A stretch of 6,208 nucleotides of DNA from Syntrophorhabdus sp. (GCA_020724025.1 DYHU01000226.1:1-6208), one strand, 5' to 3'; counted from the stretch's first letter, positions 1-5,940 are shown. Notes: generated by a model from the sequence alone, not told the origin. Made by a program: numbers and translations.

Positions 1-957
1 CTATTTTATCACTCCCCTCTCCTTAAAGAATCGGATCGCGCCCGGGTGAAGTGGAACCGACATCCCTTTGGTGGCGTTGGCCAATGTGATCTCCTTGAAC
101 ATGACATGGACGGCATCCAGTTCCGCCTTATGGTCGAAGACCGCCTTTAACATCTCATAGGCAAGGTCTCCGGTGCAATCCTTATGCACGATGAAAAAAC
201 CCATCCAGCCCAGAGTGTGATGTTCCTTCGCCATTCCCGGATAGGTTCCTGTAGGAATCACCCTCGGAAAGTAAGCAGGGAATTTCTTATTGATCCTTTC
301 TCCTACTTCAGGCTCGATATCGAGAAACCTGATCTTCTTATAACGGGTCAATTCGACCAGGGTAGGCGCCGGCGTCCCAAGGGTGACAATGCCCACCTCA
401 ATATTTCCATCTTTCATTGCGGCAGTGGCCTCGGTGTGGGAGAGGAACTGCTCCTGAATATCATCGTAGGTAATCCCGTACTCTTTTAAGACAAACCTTG
501 CCATCACCTCTGTCCCGCTTCCCGGTGGTCCCACCGCCACTTTGGGGTTCTTCCCTTTGATGTCGGAAATGCTCTTGATCGGAGACTTCTCTTCCACATA
601 GATCTGGATATCGATAGGATAGGTTGAAAAGAGTCCCCGGATCTCTTCCACTTTTCCCTCTTTGAACATCTCCTGTCCATTGAAAGCATAGAAGGCGATG
701 TCAGGCATGGTCAGGGCCAGATCCTGCCTCATTTTCGAAATGGCCCTGATGTTCTCAATCGAGGCTCCGGAAGGAATGGCCGTAGAAGTGACTCCTTTGA
801 TATGTTTGTTGATAATTCCTGAAACCCCTCCTCCGAGGAGGTACCATGTCCCTCCGGTGCTCGCCGTCCCGATGACCAACCGCTTCTCCTGGGCCTGACC
901 CATGCTTACCATAAGCGCCAACAAGAATAACAACGATAAGAAGATAAATCGTTTCAT
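1..957 (-). CDS. TAXI family TRAP transporter solute-binding protein
   Basis: Periplasmic ligand-binding subunit of a TRAP transporter of the TAXI subfamily; it captures a small organic anion and delivers it to a fused TRAP membrane protein, which is not in the window and may lie beyond position 1. The 318-residue product is near normal family length. A signal peptide is clear: a basic K2-R3, a hydrophobic core at residues 4-19, and a probable cleavage after GQA (residue 22). Family hallmarks are IGTASTGGTWYLLGGG (29-44), VGPPGSGTEVMARF (142-155), the GTPAPT stretch (194-199) and a C-terminal LHPGAIRFFKERG (303-315). The start is fixed by AGGAG (965-969 on the reverse strand), seven bases before the ATG. 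The stop TAG ends exactly at position 1, so the gene is complete. It lies 202 bp downstream of a same-strand acyl-CoA synthetase, suggesting uptake followed by CoA activation, but an inserted repeat element separates them. TAXI substrates are rarely known; I assign none. Confidence 0.93.
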   Translation of the reverse strand: MKRFIFLSLLFLLALMVSMGQAQEKRLVIGTASTGGTWYLLGGGVSGIINKHIKGVTSTAIPSGASIENIRAISKMRQDLALTMPDIAFYAFNGQEMFKEGKVEEIRGLFSTYPIDIQIYVEEKSPIKSISDIKGKNPKVAVGPPGSGTEVMARFVLKEYGITYDDIQEQFLSHTEATAAMKDGNIEVGIVTLGTPAPTLVELTRYKKIRFLDIEPEVGERINKKFPAYFPRVIPTGTYPGMAKEHHTLGWMGFFIVHKDCTGDLAYEMLKAVFDHKAELDAVHVMFKEITLANATKGMSVPLHPGAIRFFKERGVIK

Positions 958-964
958 AGTTTCT

Positions 965-969
965 CTCCT
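965..969 (-). promoter_or_regulatory. Ribosome binding site of the TAXI binding-protein gene
   Basis: The reverse strand reads AGGAG within AAAGGAGAGAAACT, seven bases ahead of the ATG at 957. This is a standard Shine-Dalgarno site and confirms the start that gives a complete signal peptide. It lies just outside the inverted-repeat element at 976-1171, so the element leaves it intact. Confidence 0.8.
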
Positions 970-1022
970 TTCTTTAACCTAAATTGAGCAATTCTTAATG
1001 CTATTTTTAAAGATAAACCCTT

Positions 1023-1076
1023 CTGGATTCCCGTTCCCCGATTAATGCCTTCGAGGACAAGTTTCACGGGAATGAC
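1023..1076 (-). repeat. REP-like hairpin repeat, inverted copy
   Basis: The unit begins CTGGATTCCCGT and ends ACGGGAATGAC. ATTCCCGT (1027-1034) pairs perfectly with ACGGGAAT (1066-1073), leaving a 31-base loop. Its ends are the reverse complement of the unit at 1101-1127, so the two form a head-to-head pair: CTGGATTCC at 1023-1031 pairs with GGAATCCAG at 1119-1127, and GGAATGAC at 1069-1076 pairs with GTCATTCC at 1101-1108. This GTCATTCC...GGAATCCAG type is widespread as a dispersed intergenic repeat in proteobacteria. Confidence 0.65.
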
Positions 1077-1100
1077 ATTTTCATTCATTAAGTGATAGTC

Positions 1101-1127
1101 GTCATTCCTGCAGAAGCAGGAATCCAG
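1101..1127 (+). repeat. REP-like hairpin repeat, direct copy
   Basis: A compact hairpin: ATTCCTGC (1104-1111), loop AGAA, GCAGGAAT (1116-1123), flanked by GTC and CCAG. It is the short-loop partner of the unit at 1023-1076. In RNA this would be a stable tetraloop stem between the two leftward cistrons, so it could affect mRNA stability or processing. Confidence 0.7.
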
Positions 1128-1159
1128 TTTCCTTGATGTAAATAATAACGGAAAATCGC

Positions 1160-2686
1160 TCAATTTAGATTTAAATATCTCTCCCTCAATACGGTTTTGA
1201 GGACCTTCCCTGAGGGATTTCTGGGAAGGCTCTCTACAAACTCCACCGACTTCGGCTTCTTGTAACTGGCGAGATGGCTTTTGCAGTATTCGATCACCTC
1301 CTCTTCTGTCATCGTCTCCCCCTTCTTCAAAACGATGACGGCCCTGACCGATTCTCCCCAGAGCGGATCAGGGACTCCGATGATGGCCGCATCCTCAATC
1401 TTAGGATGGCTGTAAAGGATCTCTTCAATCTCACGCGGATAGATATTCTCTCCGCCGCTGACGATCATATCCTTCTTCCGGTTGACGATATAGATAAATC
1501 CCTCCTCATCCATCCTGGCCAGATCCCCTGTGTGAAGCCATCCGCCCCGGAGAGCCTCCCGCGTGGCCTCTTCATCCTTATAATATCCCTTCATCACATT
1601 GGGACCACGGCAGAGCAACTCCCCTAACTCGCCTGTCGGCACATCCTGGTCCTGATCATTCACGATTCTCACTTCCAGGAAGGGGACGGGCGGCCCCACG
1701 CATTCCCTTTTCCTCAGAGAGTCCTTCGCCTTGAGGATGGCAATCGAGGGCGTGGCTTCGGTGCACCCGTAGACATCATAAATGCCGGAGAGGTTGGGAA
1801 AGAGTTTCGTCAGCCTCTCCTTTGTTTCATTCGGAAGGATGGAAGCTCCGGTGGTGCATTTGGTGATCGAACGGGTGTCATATTGTCCCTCACAAAGGGA
1901 GAGCATCAAATGGTAAACGGCAGGTGCGCCTGAGATGACCGTCACCTTCTCCTTTTGGATGATCTCCATCACCCTTTCCGGATCAAAGTGTCTGACAAGG
2001 ACAGTGGTTCCGGCCATGGCCACACGGGTGAGAAAATGATTATTCAGGGCCGCCGTATGGTAGAGGGGACCGATGACGAGTGAAATCTCACCCTCCTTCT
2101 CCTCCCTTCCCAGGACGGTATTGAAAAGGTTCCAGAGGAGGTTCTCGTGGGTGAGAAGAGCCCCTTTCGGTTTTCCTGTGGTTCCGGAGGTATACATCAA
2201 TTGACATTCATCCTTTGCCGAGAGAGGGATATCCGGTTCCTGAGGAAGGAACTTTCTTAAGAATGCTTCATAGTTTAAAGTGGAAGGAGGAGCGGACTCT
2301 CCGATCGAAAAATAGAACTCCACTTTTTTGAGTCTGGAGCGGATCTTCTCAACGAGTCCGGAAAATTCCTCTCCATAGATAAAAAAACGGGCATCGGAAT
2401 GCTCCAGGATATAGAAAACCTCCTCGGCGGTAAACCGGAAATTGATCGGCGTAAAGACGCCGCCCGTTTTGGCCGAGGCGAAGAGAATCTCAACCAGGGG
2501 GATCGAATTGAAGAGTAAGACAGCGACCCTTTCCCCTTTTTTTAAACCCAGATGAAGCAGTCCATTTGCAAACCGGTTGACCCGATCATTAAACCCCTGA
2601 TAGGTCTTCCTCTCCTCTTCGCAGATCACTGCAATCCGGTCAGGATATTTACGGGCTGTGAAAACGAGAATTTGTCCGGCATCCAT
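1160..2686 (-). CDS. AMP-forming acyl-CoA synthetase (long-chain fatty acid-CoA ligase-like)
   Basis: Cytoplasmic ANL-superfamily ligase that activates a carboxylic acid with ATP to an acyl-adenylate and transfers it to CoA. Counting from the ATG at 2686 (508 residues, a usual length), the ATP-binding loop YTSGTTGKPKG is at 165-175, YGCTEATP at 306-313, the TGD whose Asp contacts the ribose at 386-388, the hinge region NRKKDMIVSGGENIYPREIE at about 402-421, and the C-terminal catalytic lysine of PSGK at 494. All key residues are present. An upstream in-frame ATG at 2731 would give 523 residues, but it has no ribosome site, whereas 2686 is preceded by GAGGG with eight-base spacing and opens on the typical MDAGQILVFTARKYPDR-type N-terminus. 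The last codons, CTA AAT TGA, lie inside the end of repeat element 1, so the final residues and stop are element-derived. The substrate (fatty, aromatic or other acid) cannot be told from the sequence; the downstream TAXI gene suggests an imported acid. Confidence 0.9.
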   Translation of the reverse strand: MDAGQILVFTARKYPDRIAVICEEERKTYQGFNDRVNRFANGLLHLGLKKGERVAVLLFNSIPLVEILFASAKTGGVFTPINFRFTAEEVFYILEHSDARFFIYGEEFSGLVEKIRSRLKKVEFYFSIGESAPPSTLNYEAFLRKFLPQEPDIPLSAKDECQLMYTSGTTGKPKGALLTHENLLWNLFNTVLGREEKEGEISLVIGPLYHTAALNNHFLTRVAMAGTTVLVRHFDPERVMEIIQKEKVTVISGAPAVYHLMLSLCEGQYDTRSITKCTTGASILPNETKERLTKLFPNLSGIYDVYGCTEATPSIAILKAKDSLRKRECVGPPVPFLEVRIVNDQDQDVPTGELGELLCRGPNVMKGYYKDEEATREALRGGWLHTGDLARMDEEGFIYIVNRKKDMIVSGGENIYPREIEEILYSHPKIEDAAIIGVPDPLWGESVRAVIVLKKGETMTEEEVIEYCKSHLASYKKPKSVEFVESLPRNPSGKVLKTVLRERYLNLN

Positions 2687-2694
2687 GGGAATTT

Positions 2695-2699
2695 CCCTC
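2695..2699 (-). promoter_or_regulatory. Ribosome binding site deciding the synthetase start
   Basis: The reverse strand reads AAGAGGGAAATTCCC before the ATG at 2686; GAGGG is a reasonable Shine-Dalgarno core with eight-base spacing. The alternative ATG at 2731 is preceded by GCTTGACGG, with no such core. This favours the 508-residue product. Confidence 0.6.
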
Positions 2700-2709
2700 T
2701 TACCATGCG

Positions 2710-2738
2710 ACTTTATAAAAAATGGCGTCATCCGTCAA
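2710..2738 (-). promoter_or_regulatory. Candidate sigma-70 promoter for the synthetase-TAXI transcript
   Basis: On the reverse strand TTGACG (2738-2733) is followed after 17 bases by TAAAGT (2715-2710); a TATAAA (2717-2712) at 15-base spacing is an alternative -10. Transcription would begin near 2703, upstream of the ATG at 2686 but downstream of the ATG at 2731. That agrees with the start chosen from the ribosome site. The -35 is good and the -10 only fair. Confidence 0.4.
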
Positions 2739-2763
2739 GCAAGAAATAAGCGAACGTGTAATG

Positions 2764-2778
2764 CCTCCGTCACGGAGG
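2764..2778. repeat. Short hairpin CCTCCG-TCA-CGGAGG
   Basis: CCTCCG (2764-2769) pairs perfectly with CGGAGG (2773-2778) across a three-base loop. It sits at the left edge of the candidate 175-bp element and is not followed by a T-run, so it is not a terminator on the plus strand. Confidence 0.6.
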
Positions 2779-2813
2779 GACACAAAATTCCTGATAAAAA
2801 ATTATTACACCCG

Positions 2814-2841
2814 ATAGGCGGGACATTCCTGTCCCGCCTAT
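2814..2841. repeat. 12-bp perfect stem with TTCC loop
   Basis: ATAGGCGGGACA (2814-2825) and TGTCCCGCCTAT (2830-2841) are perfectly complementary around a TTCC loop. The same GGCGGG/CCCGCC core recurs just downstream (2848-2853 with 2859-2864) and again as GCGGG at 2869-2873. CGATAG (2812-2817) also pairs with CTATCG (2875-2880), allowing a larger cruciform fold. No poly-T follows, so a role as a dispersed repeat is more likely than termination. Confidence 0.75.
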
Positions 2842-2944
2842 ATTGGGGGCGGGGTTATCCCGCCTCCAGCGGGACTATCGATTCCTACTATCAATGAAAT
2901 GGAATTATCCCCCAATAACTGAGAGGGGTTACGCGAACGTTATT

Positions 2945-2972
2945 GTAGGGGCAATTCATGAATTGCCCCTAC
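2945..2972. repeat. Perfect 28-bp palindrome (GTAGGGGC...GCCCCTAC)
   Basis: All 28 bases are self-complementary with no spacer: GTAGGGGCAATTCA followed directly by TGAATTGCCCCTAC. It starts five bases after the second GCGAACGT copy. GTAGGGGC-type palindromes are dispersed intergenic repeats in several anaerobic bacterial groups. A protein-binding operator for the downstream lipoprotein gene is possible, since it lies about 40 bases above the -35, but nothing else supports that. Confidence 0.8.
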
Positions 2973-3012
2973 TCTTCTTGTGAGGCCATATGAAAACAGA
3001 ATGAAAAACGAT

Positions 3013-3041
3013 TTGATTTTTTTGGGAGAGAGACTTATAAT
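3013..3041 (+). promoter_or_regulatory. Sigma-70 promoter of the lipoprotein gene
   Basis: TTGATT (3013-3018), a 17-base spacer, then a consensus TATAAT (3036-3041). Transcription would start near 3048, giving a leader of about 38 bases before the ATG at 3086. The match is strong and consistent with an abundant structural lipoprotein. It may also be the only promoter serving the PBP gene downstream. Confidence 0.7.
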
Positions 3042-3068
3042 GTCTTTTAAAAATAAGAATCCATGGAG

Positions 3069-3079
3069 AAGGAGGTGAT
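3069..3079 (+). promoter_or_regulatory. Full-length Shine-Dalgarno sequence
   Basis: AAGGAGGTGAT is complementary over all 11 bases to the usual 3' end of 16S rRNA, far more than the four to six bases seen at the other genes here. GGAGG lies ten bases before the ATG at 3086. With the consensus -10, this predicts very high translation of the small lipoprotein. Confidence 0.85.
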
Positions 3080-3085
3080 AGATCA

Positions 3086-3376
3086 ATGAAGAGGGCGATA
3101 TCTGTGATGCTTTCGTTATTCCTGATCGGCATGCTCGTTTCGGCCCTGACCGGATGCGGAGCGGACATCAAGGCGGAGAATGAGAAGTTGAAAGCGGAGA
3201 ACACCAACCTCAAGTCAGACAATGATAAGTTGAAGCTTGAGGTTCAGAAGTTGAAGGAAGAGATTCAGAAGGGCACCGAGAAAGAGGCAACCATCGCTTC
3301 CCTTACAGCAGAGAATGAAGCCTTGAAAAAGCAGGTCGAAGATCTGAAGTCGCAACTGGCAAAGAAGAAGAAATAG
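3086..3376 (+). CDS. Small coiled-coil lipoprotein (Lpp-like in form)
   Basis: A 96-residue secreted lipoprotein. Residues 1-23 form a lipoprotein signal peptide (basic K2-R3, hydrophobic core 5-21) ending in the lipobox LTGC, so Cys24 becomes the lipidated N-terminus. The 73-residue mature part is one long coiled coil: I/L at 28, 35, 42, 49 and 56 spaced by seven, with N32, N39, N46, V53 and I60 in the other core position. There is a break near G63-T64, then I70, L73, N77, L80, V84, L87 and L91 in a shifted register. It ends in four lysines. The form recalls Braun's lipoprotein, whose terminal lysine is joined to peptidoglycan, but I see no family-level match; the comparison is by architecture only. 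It has its own strong promoter and ribosome site, is followed by a terminator, and lies upstream of a peptidoglycan synthase. It could equally be an uncharacterised outer-membrane tether or spacer. Confidence 0.87.
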   Translation: MKRAISVMLSLFLIGMLVSALTGCGADIKAENEKLKAENTNLKSDNDKLKLEVQKLKEEIQKGTEKEATIASLTAENEALKKQVEDLKSQLAKKKK

Positions 3377-3391
3377 TCATCCATCCGTCAC

Positions 3392-3433
3392 AAAAAAGGG
3401 AAAACCCTGCGATCCATGGGTTTTCCCTTTTTT
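3392..3433 (+). terminator. Intrinsic terminator after the lipoprotein gene
   Basis: A 16-bp perfect stem: AAAAAAGGGAAAACCC (3392-3407) pairs with GGGTTTTCCCTTTTTT (3418-3433) across a ten-base loop, ending in six T residues. The A-run on the left arm makes it potentially bidirectional. It starts 15 bases after the lipoprotein stop and ends only 20 bases before the PBP start, so PBP expression must pass through it unless a promoter is hidden here. Confidence 0.88.
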
Positions 3434-3453
3434 GATTCCCTCTCCCGGTCCTT

Positions 3454-5940
3454 ATGAACAGAAAGAAAGGAAGATCGAAGCATCCAAGAAAAAAAAGGGC
3501 AAAAAAGGGGTTCGCCTTTTATATCATCCTGGCCTTTCTCTCCTCCGGTTTTCTGCTCATTCTTTCCGGAGCGCTCCTCTTTCTCTATTTCTCCCGCCAG
3601 CTTCCTGACTATGCCTCCCTGAAGGAACGGAACCTCAATGCCTACTCCATCGTTTATTCGGAGGAGGATGAGGTCGTGGGAAAATTCTTATTGGACAATC
3701 GAATCCCGATCTCCTATGAGAAGATTCCAAAACCTCTCGTCCAGGCCTTCCTCGCCGCGGAGGATGCCGAGTTTTTCCAGCACAAAGGGGTGGACTACAG
3801 GGGGATTGTCCGCGCCATGCTCAAAAACCTCATCGCCGGAAGGATTGTCCAGGGCGGAAGCACCATCACCCAGCAGGTGACGAAGACCTTTTTCCTCACC
3901 CCCAAGAGAAGTTTCCTCCGAAAATTGAAAGAGGTCGCCTATGCCTTCGGTCTTGAACGGAATCTGACTAAAGAAGAGATTCTCTCCCTCTATCTTAATC
4001 ATATCTACCTGGGAAATGGAGCCTATGGAATAGAAGCCGCCTCGGAGAGCTATTTCAATAAGCGGGTGGAACAGCTCAATCTTCCTGAGATCGCTCTGCT
4101 GGCGGGCTTGGCGAAGGCTCCCAGCCGCTATTCGCCTGTCAATAATCTGACCCGGGCCAGAGAACGCCAGAATTATGTCCTTACACGGATGACGGAGCTG
4201 GGCTTCATCTCACAGGGACAGAAAGAGAAAGCCCTCCGGACGCCCCTGAAGATTCAATCGAGGGAGAGCGCCTTCTTCAGCAAGGCCCCTTACTTTACGG
4301 AGTTCATCCGCCATCAGGTCGAGAGAAGATATGGCAAGGAGAAACTCTATAGAGAGGGATTGAGAATCTATACCACTCTCGACCTCACGCTTCAGAAGAC
4401 CGCTCAAAAATCGGTGGAGATGGGATTGAGAGAACTGGATAAGAGGCAGGGGTTCCGGGGCCCCCTCCAGACTCTCTCTCCTGATGAGGTGAAGGACCTC
4501 ATAAAAAGGAAGAGAGGGACGCTCCAACCCCTTTCGCCCAATGAGATCTTTGAGGGAGTGATCCTCTCCAGGGATGACTCCAAAAAGCTCTACACGGTCT
4601 GGGTGGAGGATTGGAAGGGAATGCTTCCCTATTCTCAAATGGCCTGGGCCCTCCAGATCAAACCCACGGCCCATTTCAAACCCGGCCAGGTAAAGTCCCC
4701 CGCGGATCTTCTCAAAACCGGAGATGTCGTCCATCTGAGGGTGATGGAACCGGCCAAGAAAGACCAGCCTCTCATCCTCGCACTGGAACAGGAACCCCTT
4801 GTCCAGGGCGCCCTCCTCTGTCTTGATCCGAAAACCGGATATGTGAAGGCTATGTTGGGGGGCCGTGATTTCAGCGAAAGTCAATTCAACCGCGCCGTCA
4901 ATTCCCGGAGACAGCCGGGTTCTGCCTTCAAACCCTTCATCTATGCCGCGGCGCTGGAGAAAGGTTATACCCCCTCCACCCTTCTCATGGACTCGCCCGT
5001 AGAATATTCGGATTACGATGGAGGATACTACTGGGCCCCGAAAAATTATGACAAGCATTTTATGGGCCCCATCACCTTCCGCAATGCCCTGGCTCACTCC
5101 AGAAATGTCGTGACGGTCAAGGTTCTTGAGGACATCGGTGTGGGTTTTGCCCTTAAATTCATTAAAAAGATGGGGATCGAATCTCCGGTCAAGCGGGACC
5201 TCTCCATTGCCCTGGGAACCTCCGGAACCTCCATGTTAGAACTGACCTCCTCTTTTGCGGTCTTTGCCAACGGTGGAGAACGGATCAAACCGATCTTCAT
5301 CAAGAAGATCGTCACCATGAAAGGCGAAGTCCTTGAGGAGAATACCCCTTATATTGAATTGGAGGAAGCGGAAGAGGAAGAAGAGGAGGAGGAATCGGAA
5401 ACTCCTGCTACGCCCCCTTCTCCTGCTTCCATCCCTAAAGAACGGGTTCTCTCTCCGCAGAATGCTTTTATCATCACCCATCTTCTCGAAGGGGTGGTCC
5501 AGCACGGGACAGGCCAGAGGGCAAAAGTTCTTGGCAGACCTGTTGCCGGAAAAACCGGGACCTCCAGCGACTATGCGGATGCCTGGTTTATCGGATATAC
5601 CCCCTCCCTCCTTGCCGGAGTCTGGGTGGGTTTCGATGATAAAACCTCTCTCGGAAAGAATGAGACAGGATCGAGAGCCGCTCTTCCCATCTGGATCTCT
5701 TTTATAGATCAGGCATTGAGAGATACGCCCGTAGAACCCTTCAAGGTTCCTGAAAAGATCGTCCTGTTGAGAGTGAATCTCGAAACAGGAACCCCCGCGG
5801 ATGGAAGTTCTCCCCAGACCATCCTGGAGGCCTTTGTCGAAGGAACCATTCCGAAAGAGAAAGGAGAACCAGCCTCAGGATCTCCGGTAAGAGCATGGCC
5901 GCTTACAGATCCTTCCCGGCCCACCACACCAAGCTACTAA
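3454..5940 (+). CDS. mrcA: Penicillin-binding protein 1A, bifunctional peptidoglycan synthase
   Basis: Class A PBP that polymerises lipid II into glycan strands and cross-links their peptides at the outer face of the inner membrane. Of 828 residues, 1-19 are a very basic cytoplasmic tail and about 20-46 a single membrane anchor. The GT51 glycosyltransferase follows, with EDAEFFQHKG (catalytic Glu103), GGSTITQQ (134-141), RKLKE (Glu160) and EEILSLYLNHIYLGNGAYG (174-192). An OB-like PBP1A insert spans roughly 320-440. The transpeptidase has SAFK (Ser490, Lys493), SRN (549-551) and KTGT (700-703), so both active sites are intact. Between SRN and KTG lies an acidic then proline-rich insert (635-660). 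The C-terminus carries the LETGTPADG...FVEGTIP tail common in PBP1A. The start is forced: TGA at 3433-3435 is in frame just upstream and ATG 3454 is the only usual start, yet it lacks a Shine-Dalgarno. The last codon and stop, TAC TAA, abut repeat element 2. Confidence 0.96.
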   Translation: MNRKKGRSKHPRKKRAKKGFAFYIILAFLSSGFLLILSGALLFLYFSRQLPDYASLKERNLNAYSIVYSEEDEVVGKFLLDNRIPISYEKIPKPLVQAFLAAEDAEFFQHKGVDYRGIVRAMLKNLIAGRIVQGGSTITQQVTKTFFLTPKRSFLRKLKEVAYAFGLERNLTKEEILSLYLNHIYLGNGAYGIEAASESYFNKRVEQLNLPEIALLAGLAKAPSRYSPVNNLTRARERQNYVLTRMTELGFISQGQKEKALRTPLKIQSRESAFFSKAPYFTEFIRHQVERRYGKEKLYREGLRIYTTLDLTLQKTAQKSVEMGLRELDKRQGFRGPLQTLSPDEVKDLIKRKRGTLQPLSPNEIFEGVILSRDDSKKLYTVWVEDWKGMLPYSQMAWALQIKPTAHFKPGQVKSPADLLKTGDVVHLRVMEPAKKDQPLILALEQEPLVQGALLCLDPKTGYVKAMLGGRDFSESQFNRAVNSRRQPGSAFKPFIYAAALEKGYTPSTLLMDSPVEYSDYDGGYYWAPKNYDKHFMGPITFRNALAHSRNVVTVKVLEDIGVGFALKFIKKMGIESPVKRDLSIALGTSGTSMLELTSSFAVFANGGERIKPIFIKKIVTMKGEVLEENTPYIELEEAEEEEEEEESETPATPPSPASIPKERVLSPQNAFIITHLLEGVVQHGTGQRAKVLGRPVAGKTGTSSDYADAWFIGYTPSLLAGVWVGFDDKTSLGKNETGSRAALPIWISFIDQALRDTPVEPFKVPEKIVLLRVNLETGTPADGSSPQTILEAFVEGTIPKEKGEPASGSPVRAWPLTDPSRPTTPSY

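Larger units (their letters stand above)
976..1171. mobile_element. MITE-like inverted-repeat element 1 (AAYCTAAATTGAG ends)
   Basis: The gap between the synthetase and the TAXI gene is bounded by an inverted repeat: AACCTAAATTGAGCAATT at 976-993 pairs with 1154-1171, whose complement reads AATCTAAATTGAGCGATT (16 of 18 identical, 11 consecutive in the core). Inside are two hairpin-type repeats in opposite orientation (1023-1076 and 1101-1127). No transposase is present and no convincing gene fits inside, so it resembles a non-autonomous miniature element. A five-base TTTAA lies near both ends (973-977, 1170-1174) but overlaps the repeat and is AT-rich, so I do not call it a target duplication. 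The right end contains the TGA stop of the synthetase gene. A second element with related ends occurs at about 5941-6172. That the structure is real is clear; that it moved as a unit is inference. Confidence 0.6.
2758..2932. mobile_element. Candidate 175-bp palindromic element flanked by GCGAACGT repeats
   Basis: GCGAACGT occurs at 2750-2757 and again at 2933-2940. The enclosed 175 bases begin GTAATGCCTC and end GAGGGGTTAC, an inverted repeat matching at 8 of 10 positions, directly abutting the direct repeats. Inside are several stems: 2764-2769 with 2773-2778, 2814-2825 with 2830-2841, 2848-2853 with 2859-2864, and TATTGGGGG (2841-2849) with CCCCCAATA (2909-2917). It has the shape of a small non-coding insertion with an 8-bp target duplication. 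An 8-base repeat alone could arise by chance in a spacer this size, so the call rests on its exact abutment to the inverted ends. Confidence 0.4.

Noticed and set aside
954..1163. 69-codon minus-strand frame between the synthetase and TAXI genes
   Set aside because: TTG start in the element end, no ribosome site, and its translation is the inverted-repeat element itself.
2686..2731. Longer 523-residue synthetase start at the ATG at 2731
   Set aside because: No ribosome site precedes it, the extra 15 residues (MTPFFIKSHGKREIP) do not look like the family's N-terminus, and the best promoter would start transcription downstream of it.
2814..2841. Terminator for a transcript in the divergent spacer
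   Set aside because: The stem is strong, but no T-run follows on either strand and no gene ends here.
2658..2897. Plus-strand frame running from the synthetase 5' end into the divergent spacer
   Set aside because: It overlaps the synthetase start in antisense and runs through several hairpins; no ribosome site and no recognisable protein features.
2758..2972. CRISPR-like array from the repeated GGCGGG/CCCGCC stems
   Set aside because: The units differ in sequence and spacing, there are no equal-length spacers, and the pattern is explained by nested palindromes.
2956..3222. 88-codon minus-strand frame over the lipoprotein promoter
   Set aside because: It is antisense to the lipoprotein signal peptide and to its promoter and ribosome site, which are far better supported.
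4210..5097. 295-codon open frame antisense to the PBP gene
   Set aside because: It lies wholly opposite intact, motif-bearing PBP1A coding sequence, has no recognisable domain in its translation, and is the expected shadow of this codon usage.
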